DNA of 64,000 nt from Phlyctochytrium arcticum (lineage: Eukaryota; Chytridiomycota; Chytridiomycetes; Chytridiales; Chytridiaceae). A program made the position numbers and the translations under genes. Below, piece after piece: positions 1 to 10,937 of the stretch. Within the stretch, counting starts at the first letter, position 1; every line of letters begins with the position of its first letter. The stretch lies in NCBI GenBank assembly GCA_025602905.1, contig JAHLKI010000028.1, positions 186,001 through 250,000 on the forward strand. Direction: 5' to 3'. The notes under the pieces were generated by a model that was not told the DNA's origin, made no database searches, and saw only the letters and a list, made by a program, of their open reading frames with translations.

Positions 1-2
1 CA

Positions 3-3000
3 GCATATCATCAAGCTTTAGAAGCGGATCTTCATCATGGTCATACATCAAGTTCGAGGCGGCATGAGATCAACGCTGCTCATAATGAAGATGGCTTGGC
101 TGGTGGGGGGGAAGGAGCTTGGACCCCATCACCATCACATGGTCAACGAAGCAGAGATACAGAGCGTGAGCACACCAGTGAAGTTTCGTCTGGACTGAGC
201 ACTCCGGGGAGCGTTGCGAATGGAGCGTTGGGTCTAGGCTCATACGTAGCGGCGGCACCTACTACTGCCACCTCGCTGATCGCCTCTTTACTGGGAACTT
301 TGACCGCAGGTGATGGTCTGGCCAAATTGACTGGTCTCGCATCCACAGCGACGGACACTGAGTCTCAACGCCCACCCTCTCCACTGCCGACGCTACTCTC
401 CATAGACCAACCAATAATTGATATCGGCAACATCAAAGTGAATGAGCGCAAAGACTGTTATTTCACACTCGTAAACCGCAATGCAACTGCTCTCTCATAT
501 ACTGTCATACCGAACCCGGATGATTCTGACCTACAATTTTCACAAGGCGCATTAGTCGGCACCCTTGACGCGAAAGAGACGCGACGGGTTGACTTTGCAA
601 TCCAACCGACAACTTCCGGACGATCCAAGCGCGTTATCCAAATCCAGAATCATTCCACCCAGCAGGACGATTTGATGGTTACTTTCAACTTCTACGCACT
701 CTCCCCCAATTATTTGGCGTTTCCGGCGCTGCCCGATCCACTCGCTGGTTCAGGCGAGTTAGATCTTGGAGTCTGCTACCTAGACGCGAATAAGAAGTAC
801 GCCAGAATCGTGCCTTATCAAGTGCAGAATGTGTCATCTGAAGATCTGTACCTTGCGGCTGTATCAAATCTCACCCAGCAGTGCTACATATTTGCAGACC
901 AAGCCAGCGAGACTCCGGTAGTCGATTTGCTACTTAAATGTGGCCAGCAAGTAACTGTATATATTGCCTTACAGCCATATTTGGGCGGGGCAAGTGGAGG
1001 GTCGCGAAGAGGTGTCGCTAGTGGCGGCGGGAGTAAAGGGGGCACTGATAGAGGTGCAAATACTGGGAGGTCTGGAGAGGAAGAATGTCGAACACTTGTT
1101 GGTGGCATCAAATTCAGCGTATCAAATCGGGAGGAGGTAGAGAATGGAAAGGAGAGCCTATACCACTTGACGTCGTACACGACGCGTTTCAGTGCTCTGA
1201 TTGGACAATCTCTGCTCGGCGTCTCTTCGTCCGTTGTTGACCTCGGTTGCGCCTATGAGCCTGGACAACTGGTTACGGGAAGTTTTGAAGTGCACAATGT
1301 TTCGCGAAGACTTCCAGGAGAATTTGTTGTCTCATGCCGCTCGACGGAAATCGAAGTTGATGCATACAGCGGAAGATTGGACGGGAAACGAGATGGCGGA
1401 ACGGGTGACAGTGCAACCACATCAGCGGATTCTGCCGGAAATGCACCAACGGAGCCTGTTTTGCAAGAGACCATTAATTTCAAGATCCGGTGCCCTCCAT
1501 ATGGTCTTCTCTCTGAAATGATTGAGATTGTGAATACCCACAATTCCGCGCAAAAGCTTCTTGTGCAGGTGCGGCACTTTGTGGATCGCGGGACATTGAA
1601 GTTGGAACTCAACAATTCATCTGAATGCGAAACTCCCCGTGAAATATCAACAAGGACGTTTCCGCAATTGTCGTGGGAAGATGTTTATGTGGAGCTTACA
1701 AGGGGAAGCGGGAGTGGAGCAGCTGCTGGGTCGGACGAGAGTTCGGCAATGGTAACGTTGGCAAAATCCGTACGCGACGACGCCGTACCCAATTATGATC
1801 AGGAGGTTCTCGTCAGAAATCTAAAACCGGAGGCAGTCTCAATCATTCTGTCCAGCGACTTGAACTTGACAGTGAAGGTCTTGGCGGCGGGCAATTTGCT
1901 GGTAGATACAGCACCGATCGCGCTTTGCAATGACTCTGAGCAACCGCGGGCCAGCGCACCGACCATAACCATCGCAGGACTTGACACAATACGACTAGTC
2001 ATCTCAGTGCCCACTCCAGCGTCCCTAGCTCGCTCGGACGAATCTCTCACTTCGCTTAATTCGGGGCGTAAGTGCTCTATCCCAGGAATATGTACGATGG
2101 CTGACAGTGTTTCCGGTACAATTCTCGCTGCGCTTGATCTGCTGGCGTGGTACGGCATATCCCGAGGAACAATCGAGCCTCAAACTCTTGACTTGGGAAA
2201 AGTTGGACATTTTAACCGATGGAATGACGTCAAGTTTAAGCTTACTCTTCGCAATCCGGTGGAGATCCCGCTTATATGTGAGATCATATTGCCAGATGCA
2301 GTCGAGCTGGCTAGCGCCGCGGCCGACCGTAAACCTCTGCACCGCGTGGAAGCCAATTCGTCCATATCTCTTGACGCAACCTTGAAACCGCGCCTTTTGG
2401 ACCAAGTCACGCCCGGTCCGAGGTCTGTCAAGATTATTGGGACCAATGTGTATAATCCCGCCAATGCGCCTAGTTGTTCTGTTACGTGCCAGCTGACTCT
2501 TTTCGAATTGAAGTTTGAGCGTCTAGTCGAAGGGGAATTGGTGTTACCGCCGCTTACCCACCCACATCTTCCATCGACGTTGCCCTGCGATACTTGGTTT
2601 GCTATTGTGAATACGTCTGAAGAGGAGGCGAAATTTGAGACGGGTTGCGTGTTGGCCCCAGAAATTGCGGATTACGTTCGGCTTGACATTTTATCGCGGT
2701 TTTCCAATTCACCACTGGTTGGATCAGTGACGCTTGCTCCTCGAGGATCAATTGAAGTCAGAGTTCGGGCATATGCAAGGGAAGATTCGCGATTGCCTCC
2801 CGACTCAAGTGCTTTGACTGCTCCCGAAGGTGTGATTTTCGGTACACTGTGCATAACATCGAAGCAACAGGAACCTCCTGTTGTAGGTCCTGCTCTCATT
2901 TGTGCCGAAACGGGAGAGTTAGAACAAGTCAAGCCGGACGTGGAGATGGAGGTGACGAAAATGACAGAGAACATTTCCATTCGGGGAGTGTTGCAAGAGG

Positions 3001-4061
3001 GACAGACCTTTACCGTATCTCATAAACGGATAGAGTTGAGGAGTCTGCTGGCTTCCGACACTGAAGACGAAGAGACTGATGTGATTAGTGACTCGGATGC
3101 AGGACTTACACATCCGAGAAACCCGCGCGGCGCCTTGACTACCGGCGAGATGGCTTCCAATCAAAAGATTGTCACCCCTGGACCTGCCATTCCCGTGCAA
3201 CGGGAATCTGTCGATATTGTCAACCTGTCCACCACGTTTCCACTTGACTTCAAAGTCTTCTTTGAGTTCCCGGTTGACCTGCCGGATGCTGCCCGAATCT
3301 TGGGGGTGAGCCCTGTTGACGAAGAATTCTGTGGGCATGTAGATGCGGGTGGCAAATTATCTCTGGACTTTGAACTGATTGATCCTCGAATTGGCGGGAT
3401 TTCGGACGACATCAAGGTGTTATTTTACGATTGCAATTCCCTCAGTGGTGAACCTCAAATTTTGTACGTCTCGGTTGTTGAAGATCAGTCAAGTCGTAAC
3501 GCACCTTCCCGCGTGAATGAGAATGAGACTGTTTCCTCGGTTGCTGAGCAGCTGTTCGATCCTGCGTACGTGGGTGATCGCACAGGCGTAGCTGATGACT
3601 CTGTCGAGCGTTCAACAACACCCGGGCTCAGTAGAGATGTACTTTTGTCTACCAAAGCCTTTTTTGAAGATTTTAAGGTCATTGAAGTACCCCATGAAGG
3701 GGACCCCGATTTGTCTGGCAATCCCAACCTGTACCACCAAGCCGGGATCTATATAGGCTTCAGCAAGGCTACGAATCAAGACCACTTTGTTGCCAGATAT
3801 GTCGGCAAGTCGGCCAACCTTGGCAGTCTCCGCATCACCGATCACAAAGGATTGGAGGGCTGTTCGCTGATCCTTGTTCACTTTACCAAATGGCCTGCCG
3901 GCATGAAGGAAATCATGCTAGCAACCTTTCAATTCAAAACTAACGTCAAGGGAAACTACGAGTACAACGGGCCGAATGCTCTCTCAAGACCCAAGATTCA
4001 ACTTACATACCACAATCACAAGCTGCCAAAGTTCCAAACTATTGAGGCAGAGCCGTGGTAA
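3..4061 (+). CDS. ASH/MSP-domain (Hydin/CFAP-like) large protein, 5' partial
   Basis: One uninterrupted reading frame from the window edge to a TAA at 4059-4061; the frame is open upstream of any ATG, so the start lies outside the window and at least 1,352 residues are visible. Several immunoglobulin-like beta-sandwich segments have the ASH (ASPM-SPD2-Hydin) look: about residue 130 of the visible part carries 'IIDIGNIKVNERKDCYFTL', and similar 'LDLG.V....F.V.N.S' segments recur near 1200-1300 and 2170-2260. Low-complexity Gly/Ser linkers lie between them. Proteins built this way act mainly at centrosomes, basal bodies and axonemes. I infer a cilium/flagellum-linked role but cannot name the orthologue (DLEC1, CFAP74 and CEP192 types are all possible). 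No intron is needed to keep the frame, which is unusual for this window. Confidence 0.75.
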   Translation, partial: AYHQALEADLHHGHTSSSRRHEINAAHNEDGLAGGGEGAWTPSPSHGQRSRDTEREHTSEVSSGLSTPGSVANGALGLGSYVAAAPTTATSLIASLLGTLTAGDGLAKLTGLASTATDTESQRPPSPLPTLLSIDQPIIDIGNIKVNERKDCYFTLVNRNATALSYTVIPNPDDSDLQFSQGALVGTLDAKETRRVDFAIQPTTSGRSKRVIQIQNHSTQQDDLMVTFNFYALSPNYLAFPALPDPLAGSGELDLGVCYLDANKKYARIVPYQVQNVSSEDLYLAAVSNLTQQCYIFADQASETPVVDLLLKCGQQVTVYIALQPYLGGASGGSRRGVASGGGSKGGTDRGANTGRSGEEECRTLVGGIKFSVSNREEVENGKESLYHLTSYTTRFSALIGQSLLGVSSSVVDLGCAYEPGQLVTGSFEVHNVSRRLPGEFVVSCRSTEIEVDAYSGRLDGKRDGGTGDSATTSADSAGNAPTEPVLQETINFKIRCPPYGLLSEMIEIVNTHNSAQKLLVQVRHFVDRGTLKLELNNSSECETPREISTRTFPQLSWEDVYVELTRGSGSGAAAGSDESSAMVTLAKSVRDDAVPNYDQEVLVRNLKPEAVSIILSSDLNLTVKVLAAGNLLVDTAPIALCNDSEQPRASAPTITIAGLDTIRLVISVPTPASLARSDESLTSLNSGRKCSIPGICTMADSVSGTILAALDLLAWYGISRGTIEPQTLDLGKVGHFNRWNDVKFKLTLRNPVEIPLICEIILPDAVELASAAADRKPLHRVEANSSISLDATLKPRLLDQVTPGPRSVKIIGTNVYNPANAPSCSVTCQLTLFELKFERLVEGELVLPPLTHPHLPSTLPCDTWFAIVNTSEEEAKFETGCVLAPEIADYVRLDILSRFSNSPLVGSVTLAPRGSIEVRVRAYAREDSRLPPDSSALTAPEGVIFGTLCITSKQQEPPVVGPALICAETGELEQVKPDVEMEVTKMTENISIRGVLQEGQTFTVSHKRIELRSLLASDTEDEETDVISDSDAGLTHPRNPRGALTTGEMASNQKIVTPGPAIPVQRESVDIVNLSTTFPLDFKVFFEFPVDLPDAARILGVSPVDEEFCGHVDAGGKLSLDFELIDPRIGGISDDIKVLFYDCNSLSGEPQILYVSVVEDQSSRNAPSRVNENETVSSVAEQLFDPAYVGDRTGVADDSVERSTTPGLSRDVLLSTKAFFEDFKVIEVPHEGDPDLSGNPNLYHQAGIYIGFSKATNQDHFVARYVGKSANLGSLRITDHKGLEGCSLILVHFTKWPAGMKEIMLATFQFKTNVKGNYEYNGPNALSRPKIQLTYHNHKLPKFQTIEAEPW

Positions 4062-4393
4062 TCATAGATCAAGGTAGATGTCTGCAGTCAAACTTAGTGA
4101 GCGCGTAGTGAAAGCTCAGCACAAACCCTGGGGGTTCATTCTCTTCATCCATCTCTGTATTTCTTTTGCTCTGCGGCACTTTTTTTTATGTATTTATCGG
4201 TGAAATTATCAATTTGCAGTATTGTATTCAAACAATTTCTCCCATTTGCACAGCATCATGTCCCGCGCTACCCATTCATTCTGTGCGAAAGTACTTGACA
4301 CTGGTAAATGATCCAAGTCGGTGCGCACCTTGCAACCTCCGCAAATCCGAAAAGTACAAGGACCGGAGCAACGGCTTTTACCGGGTTTCAAAA
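4062..4393. other. Convergent intergenic spacer
   Basis: This stretch lies between the ASH-domain gene and the duplicated 3' end of the RGS gene. I see no ORF with protein-like composition and no RNA gene. It presumably holds the 3' untranslated regions of both convergent genes. Confidence 0.5.
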
Positions 4394-4667
4394 TTAGTTT
4401 TGTGGATGTGTAAAACAAAATGGTAGTAATAAAATCTATCAATCCTAGTAGTTCTATATCTATAAACTATCTATAGTACGTATGTTTTGTTTTTGTGGCC
4501 AACCTTTTCCACCATTTTAGTCATTTTCCGTTAGTTTTGTGGATGTGTAAAACAAAATGGTAGTAATAAAATCTATCAATCCTAGTAGTTCTATATCTAT
4601 AAACTATCTATAATACGTATGTTTTGTTTTTGTGGCCAACCTTTTCCACCATTTTAGTCATTTTCCG
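4394..4667. repeat. Tandem duplication, 2 x 137 bp, at the 3' end of the RGS gene
   Basis: Bases 4394-4530 and 4531-4667 are the same sequence with one difference (4476 g versus 4613 a). The second copy contains the last 19 codons and stop of the RGS-domain gene plus 77 bp of its 3' flank. The first copy lies downstream in the convergent intergenic space and repeats those codons and the stop as non-coding DNA. The near identity implies a recent unequal exchange or slippage. Confidence 0.95.
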
Positions 4668-6738
4668 TTTCGCCCCCATCAGTTTCATCTTCATAGACAC
4701 CATCGACATGCGTGAGCGGGATGAATGCATGGATGTATTGTCCATGCTGCTCCGGGTCGGACTTGGGACAGAAGTTTCGGAGCGAACTGTATCGGAGCTG
4801 CCCCGAGGACTGGACGGGCCAGTGTGCAGCCAGGGCATGTTTTTGCGGCGGAGAAAAAGGGATTTGGGGCCGGTTGGGTCTGGGTCGCGGGGGATGGGAG
4901 GGACGGGGAATTGGTCGGCTTCGTGGGATCGGACTGACATTGTGGATAATGTGCTGTGCCGGGGAATGAGTGGTGGGCGAGTAGGGTGCTGGGGAACTTC
5001 AAGATGAGGTTGATGAGGTACATCGGTTGTGTTCACGGAATAATCGGTCGTCTGAGACATAGAATTTGGTATACGAGGTAATGTTTTATCGATAGATGAT
5101 CTAGATTGATCAGTAGATACGGCAGGATTGACAGATGGGTCTGCGATTCTTGGAATGACGATTGGAATGTGTTTGGGTTTTGGTGGCGAAGACGACGAGG
5201 AAGCAGGGGCAGGTAATATCTTGGTTCCGGAGAATGTGAGTCGATGCGAATATCGCCGCGGCGCAACTGGGACGGGTATATGCGCAATACTTGTTTTGTG
5301 CAAGGAACGCTGGGCAGAATCCTTGCTGGTGGCGGTGGATTGTGATGTGGTTCGTTTTAGCGTGTCCTCTGCCGTGTCTTCTGTTATTGAAAGCACCGTT
5401 ATAACATCTGTCGGAGGTTTCTCAATATCTGTAGGCTGCTGGTCGTCAGATACTGGGGCGCTTTCCTCGATCATAGGGTCAGCATGATTGGTGTTGACGA
5501 CAGTAGATTCTGCATCAGCTGGCAATGGTTCTTCTTCCGTTGTCACCGCCACGGGAGTTGTTGCTACCTTCAAGTCGCTATTGGTGGCTGATGGTGATGG
5601 CAGGGGTCGTGTCAGCATAGCCTTGAGAGGTAATGGAGAAGGAGGGGGTGAAGGAAGGGAAAACGACATGGTAGCATTCATACGAGAATGTTCGCTTTCC
5701 TTTGCACTTGCCACAGAATCTTGCGATGTCCTTGTCGGCTCCTCCGTGGGAATGGAAGAAGACGGAGGATTGTAAACTTCGGGTTCAGGCAATACCGGCG
5801 GAGCGGATGAAAAGCACATCCGATCGCCCGAGGACGGCCCAGATATGACGCGACTCTCGACATACTTTGCAAACGAATCAAAGTAAAGCATACTCAAGAC
5901 TTCGTCCGTTGCGCTATCAAACACGTCGGTCATGACCTGATCGCTGCTGCTATGCAGTAGTTTCTGGCTGATGTTCTGTCGCTCTGCTGCGGGAAGATTG
6001 ATTTCGGTTGGCGCGTCATCGGCCAGGAAACACGCGTGGAAATAAAGGAAATGAGGTAGAATTTCTGCAGGGATAAGTACCGGCGGTGAGCTGTGGGCAA
6101 TAAAGGGGTTGGAGTAGAGGAGCGAGGCGGGTGATTCGCCGCCAGCGTAAACAAAGCGGGACAGGGATGTTGGACCAATGTAAGATGGGACTTTGCGAAG
6201 CAAGATGGCGTCCAATTCCACAATTGCTTCGTAGTAGTCGATATTTTCGTGGCACATCAAAGACTACAAGCTGGATTTAGCGGGATCGCCAAGGGCTTTG
6301 GAAGTGCATGAAGCTATACATACCGCATTGAATTCTTTGAAATTTTGAAAGTGATCGGGATCCGACATGATTTGCTCAAAGCAAGATTTGGTAAATGCCA
6401 GCCTTATTTCACCATTCCGGAAGCCGGACGGTCTCTTGAAAAAGGAAAGGATGGTTGATCCTGGAGAAGTAGGTGATACAGGCTCTTCCGACGCTTTTGA
6501 TGATTTGGTAGTGGTAGAGCGCTGAAGGGTTGAAGCGGTGGAGCGCTGAAGGCTTGATCCATTTGATCCATTCAGGATTCCATTATCGAACCTCAGTCGC
6601 GGGCGAGTGACATGGACTGTATCCTGAAGTTGATGAGAGTGTTAATTATTGTGAAGAAAGCATAAACAATCCTCCTCGTAAACATACCCCTCCGGATTCA
6701 TCGACTCCCCAAATCGCTCCTAGCACACGTCGAAACAT
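4608..6738 (-). CDS. RGS-domain protein with long low-complexity tail
   Basis: Three exons: 6738-6688, 6623-6324, 6263-4608 (GTATGT donors, phase 0 throughout), 668 residues. The start is the first ATG before 'MFRRVLGAIWG'. An RGS domain spans roughly residues 75-260: a 'CFEQIMSDPDHFQNFKEFNA' helix, then the 'ENIDYYEAIVELD' motif, and the terminal helices ending 'FDSFAKYVES'. The intron at 6263/6324 falls inside the domain. RGS proteins speed GTP hydrolysis on G-alpha subunits and so dampen GPCR signalling. The remaining ~400 residues are Ser/Thr/Pro-rich and end in a basic patch (K, R and M-rich) that could contact membrane. The gene is convergent with the ASH-domain gene; its 3' end is tandemly duplicated. 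Similarity to a particular fungal RGS subtype was not established. Confidence 0.8.
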
Positions 6739-7255
6739 TCTACTGACTGATGCACTCGTTGTGATGAAATGATGAGGATTGTTGTTGTTAGTATTCACAG
6801 ACACTTCTTAGGGTATAAGAATTTTTTGAACACTTTGAAGTTTCGAACAGCATAGAAAGACCAACGTCGGGTGGGATCTGGCGGCACTTGTGAGGCCACA
6901 AGGACTCGATTTCCACCGTTTTCGGTTAAGCAGGACGTTAGAAAGGTGTTGCAAATGCAAATGGAGAAATAACACACACAAAATTCAGTTTTAGGAGGGC
7001 ACTCCGGCGGTTTTGTCAAACTCAGCGGCTCGAAACAACGCGACGATCTACGTGGCTTAGTCGTGGAAGATAACTATATGAATGCTAAGAAACAAAAAAA
7101 GTTTGCAAAAGAGATTAACAGATCTGAATGGGTATATAGGAAGTTCAGACTCCCATTTTTCTTTGTTTATCAAAAATTAGTTTGAAATTTACAGAATGGT
7201 ATATACTCTCTCGGGTATTTTGACTGCACTATTTTGGATTAGCTAGCATACAAGG
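6739..7255. other. Intergenic, RGS gene upstream / NiCoT 3' side
   Basis: About 0.5 kb between the RGS gene start and the NiCoT stop, both on the minus strand. It should contain the RGS promoter. I see no convincing ORF, repeat or RNA gene; base composition is AT-rich near 7080-7210. Confidence 0.4.
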
Positions 7256-8674
7256 CTAGTTCACTACAATCTCAGAGTGTGGAGGTGATTGTCCTTGCTC
7301 ATGGTTGGCTGTCCGGTCGTTAGAGACGGTGATAACTGTCACATCTCCCTTCTCATGGCCATGCTGAGACCCAAGTGCCGTTGAAGAATCCGAGCGAACC
7401 AATCCTTGCTCCTCCAAAGTGTTGGGATCAGTGACAGTCTTGTCGACATCCATCGCTTGATCCACATTTCGAAGCCCAGAAAATCGGTATACCATAGCAC
7501 TGACGATAAGCATCAGCATAAATGTCGCAATGATAACAAAGCCTATCGTGTCGGAATTCTCGCCTACTCCCCCAACTACATCCCAGATGCCTCCTGATAG
7601 CTCATACTTTTCACCCACAATGCTAAGAACCTGAATGATTCCCACAATAAAGGCAATCAGGACTGACAAAAGGGTAACGATAAAGTTGTAGTAAAGCTTC
7701 TTTGCGGGGTGGATATTGGCCCATGCATACACTGCCAGCTGGATACATGAAAGATGATGAGAATTGCGATTAGGGTGGAACCGACATCTGCAACTTACCA
7801 TGGCAATCCCGTCCATTGTGTCAATCAGTGTCATTCCAGCTGTAAAAAGTGCAGGGAGAAACAAGACCAGACCCAGCGGCATTCCACTACCCGCGTGAGC
7901 AGCACTGATGGCTAGCAACGAAATTTCAGTAGCTGTGTCAAATCCTAATCCGCTGAGGTACAATAGATGAATGAATTCCGGCAAGATAAACAAACGAGGG
8001 GAATGACTTACAAGAGCAGTCCGAGAGGATACATTTTCCAAGGAGCATTGATGAAATTGTAAACCCGCCGGAACCACCGACCGATGACACCTCCGGTTTT
8101 CAGTATCCGGTCACTCTCCGCAACGTCGATCGTCCTAAAATCAAAGATGAGCTTTAAATCACTGCTCGAAGGGGAAGTTTTGGAGATCCCAGACTTACTT
8201 TCCATTCCGCACATTCCTCAATCCTCTCCAGATGGCAATCAAAGACACGAGATTGATGGCGGCAATGAGAAAGAGGAATGTAGCGCTCACAATCGTCCCT
8301 GTGATGCCCCACTCGCCTCCGGCAACTTCCTTTGCAGTGACTGCAAATATGATGGCCGCTACCACTACGACCGTAGAATGCCCCAGCGCAAACCACAGTC
8401 CGACAGTGACCGGTTTCCGTCCTTCCTGGGTCAGCTTTCGCGTGACATTGTCAATCGCGGCAATGTGATCTGCGTCCACTGCATGCCGAAGACCCAGTGT
8501 CCAAGCAAGGATCAGTATAGCTCTCGAGTCGGGGTATGGTGCATAAGATAACCAGGCCGAGATCCACAGTGCGGCATTGATCAGGACCAGCCCGAAAACG
8601 ATCAAGATTGCTTTACGCGCCGTCACTGGATCGACATTACCAAGGAACCGCGACAAGGGCCGGTGAGGGAGCAT
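7256..8674 (-). CDS. NiCoT family nickel/cobalt transporter
   Basis: Four exons: 8674-8199, 8134-8012, 7952-7799, 7738-7256; 411 residues, typical for the family. All four signature motifs of NiCoT permeases are readable: 'RHAVDADHIAAIDN' (the HX4DH metal motif in membrane segment 2), 'GLWFALGHSTVVV', 'GLLFGLGFDTATEISLLAIS' (built across the exon 2/3 junction, which confirms the splice) and 'FTAGMTLIDTMDGIAM'. About eight hydrophobic segments are present. The protein imports Ni2+ or Co2+ across a membrane; in fungi (S. pombe Nic1) it feeds urease. No urease gene is in the window. The C-terminal ~80 residues are hydrophilic and acidic. The 60-base third intron (7798-7739) is a multiple of three with no stop, so an unspliced transcript would read through. 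Confidence 0.92.
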
Positions 8675-9621
8675 GTCGGCAGTGATTCTCGGAGATTGTC
8701 TGACGCTGGACGACCGTCAAAAAGGAAGGGTGGAGACCACTTCGAAAAAAAGTGTGGGGGAAAACCCAGGGGAAAAACTGGAGAGTGTACTGTACAGCAT
8801 GGCCAACGCAGCACAACCATAACTGTGCCCCACCCATTGGTCCCACCGTCGGCTGGTTTTACTCTATAGATTAGATATGGTCAATCATAAAAATACGGGA
8901 TTCGGGAAGATGTCTCCATTGTCTTGTCTTTATACAAAACAGCTCCTGCTTTGTTCGACTGGATGCGTTACCCTCTATATACTAGATCTATAGACCAGCC
9001 AACAATACAGATGGGTTTCCGCGGCATGCACGCGTATGGTAGGAACTCTGGTTTGTTGCGAGAGGGGACGGGAGAGCTGTTTGTAGTCGGCGTTGTCAAA
9101 TGCAGGCCTTTTATAAAATTTTGGTTGATAGCAAGTTAGTGAATCGCCGTACAGCTCGGATAATGCAGAGAGTGGAGAGAGGACAGACCAACGAACGGCC
9201 AACAGGGCAATGAGAGAGCTTCCGGAGGGGCATCCCAAAACTTCTGACAACCATCACTAAATTCAAATAAAGAGAGTGGGGAGTTTCGACGTTGGAACAG
9301 GAAACGAGCAAGATGCACTACTGGAAAGAACTTTATTTAAAAAACAGATTCGTGGTGCTTTGTGGGCGTTCCAGTTCAGCTAGAGGCTGGGATCAGAATC
9401 TCCCATGGGGCCTCGAGCGTGACGGGCGGAGCGATGTAAGGCCGTGGTCATGCCTGGCGGCAAAAGTGATGGGGAAAACAAAGCTTCAACGGTATACTGA
9501 TATGCAAATGCTGCATCGGTCAAAGTTGAGAGTTTGTGTTGCCGGGAATCGGAGATGGGATCAAGTAGGGCGAGCAGACTTCAGGTTAACTGCCCAAGAG
9601 GATCGTGACCCGGAGACAGTA
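8675..9621. other. Intergenic, nothing recognised
   Basis: Upstream of the NiCoT gene. It should carry its promoter; short ORFs on both strands have no recognisable composition or motif. No repeat of other parts of the window was noticed here. Confidence 0.35.
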
Positions 9622-9811
9622 AGCGCTGAAACCCAAGACTTTTTCCCGAGTGTTCAGGAGAGTAGTTAATCAGGAGTGTTCAGTTCAGTCGCGCTACGAC
9701 GCTGCCTTTGTGCAGGGCATTGTCGGAGTTTGCCGGAGGCACAGCCATGCGCCACGAGATGGACCTCAGGGCGACGAGGGCGTCCGTTTCAAGCTTCGGT
9801 CAACGAAATTA
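9622..9811 (+). repeat. Inverted repeat, arm 1
   Basis: About 190 bp that recurs in reverse complement at 11977-12146. The shared core is best seen at 9723-9775, where the sequence reading 'gagtttgccggaggcacagc' onward matches the other arm almost perfectly apart from small indels. The arms bracket the first secreted-protein gene. No TIR-like ends or target duplication are obvious and no protein family was recognised in it. Confidence 0.8.
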
Positions 9812-10164
9812 GTTCTGACTATGGGGGCCTAAACGTAACATGAAGTGTCCAATTGTAGTTGTAGCATATGTATTAATATCAGGACCATTATTTTGAGCTA
9901 TCATGGTTACTCCGCCTACTACTCAAATCGACTCTCGAACGAAGTTGTCCCGAGCTGTCCCTGCCGCAAAAGGACCGTCTTGTCCTCATATTGCAAACAT
10001 GTGTGTATACCCATCCACAATTTCTCGTTATGTGAGTCGGACACCCGTCTACACAATGGTGCCATTGGAACCGAGAGATGGTGGGCCTAAGTGGTAGTCG
10101 CGAGAGGTACACATATTGGATGCGCTACCTCCGCATTACCTGCTTCGTATGATGACTTTGAGGA

Positions 10165-10171
10165 TATAAAA
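10165..10171 (+). promoter_or_regulatory. TATA box of secreted-protein gene 1
   Basis: TATAAAA about 95 bases before the ATG at 10266, within a block (about 10075-10265) that is conserved with the promoter of the paralogue at 12335. Confidence 0.7.
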
Positions 10172-10265
10172 GGAGGACAACTTCAACTCTTCTCCCCAAC
10201 CACATCCTCATCCATACACCCTCATTCCACATAGACTCTTATAGACCTACACACTCGAAATCATC

Positions 10266-10937
10266 ATGCGCTTCACTTCCACTATCGTTGCTACCATCCT
10301 CTTTGCGAGCATCGCATCTTCAGCTCCTGCTGTTGCTCCTCCCGGTGCTTCCGCTCCCAAGGCCGCAGGTGCTCCCAATCCCAAGGCCCCTGTTGCTCCC
10401 GTTCCCAAGGCCGCAGGTGCTTCCAAGGCTGCAGGCAAGGCCCCTGCTGCTCCCAAGGCTTCTACTGGATCCAAGGTTTTTGCTGAATCCAAGGCTGCTG
10501 CTCAGACTGCTGGATCCAAGGATTCTACTGGGTTCGATGCCTCCCTCATCCCCGCAACCGAAGTAACTCCCGGTAACGCTGACTGCCAAGGTGACTCGAT
10601 CGGACCCAACAACGGCGTTAAAATTCCCTGCAGCTGCCCGCCCACTGATGCCGAGCTTGCCGCCACTGTCCAGCAACAGCACCCCAACATTCCTATGGGC
10701 ACCGACGTCGATTCTACCCTGCAACGATTTCAGCTCACCTTGGCATCGCTGCAAAGCCTCAAATGTCCCGGAGCAGCGACAAAGCTCGTACCAAAGCTCC
10801 AGAAGTTGGGTCAACTGAAGGCCGGAGCCGCGTCAGACGCGGAGGTCGCCGACATCATCAAAGCTACCGGAGATGTCTTCTCCCCCAAACTCTTTGCTGG
10901 GGCCGGACCAGGATTCAACGGACAGGAACAGGGTTGA
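10266..10937 (+). CDS. Small secreted Ala/Pro-rich protein, paralogue 1
   Basis: Single exon, 223 residues. A clear signal peptide (MRFTSTIVATILFASIASSA) is followed by an Ala/Pro/Lys/Ser low-complexity stretch to about residue 85, built from irregular 'APKA/ASKA' units. The rest is a compact domain with four cysteines: 'DCQGDSIGPNNG', 'IPCSCPP' and 'LKCPGA'. The pattern C...IPCSCPP...L..L..L.CP is one I recognise from families of small secreted fungal proteins of unknown function; some are surface or effector candidates, but no activity is established. It is duplicated at 12335, and gene 1 has the longer low-complexity region (223 versus 185 residues). The strong TATA element and codon use suggest high expression. 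Confidence 0.85.
   Translation: MRFTSTIVATILFASIASSAPAVAPPGASAPKAAGAPNPKAPVAPVPKAAGASKAAGKAPAAPKASTGSKVFAESKAAAQTAGSKDSTGFDASLIPATEVTPGNADCQGDSIGPNNGVKIPCSCPPTDAELAATVQQQHPNIPMGTDVDSTLQRFQLTLASLQSLKCPGAATKLVPKLQKLGQLKAGAASDAEVADIIKATGDVFSPKLFAGAGPGFNGQEQG

Noticed and set aside
4624..5775. Several plus-strand frames of 70-127 codons
   Set aside because: They lie opposite the low-complexity tail of the RGS gene and mirror its codon bias.
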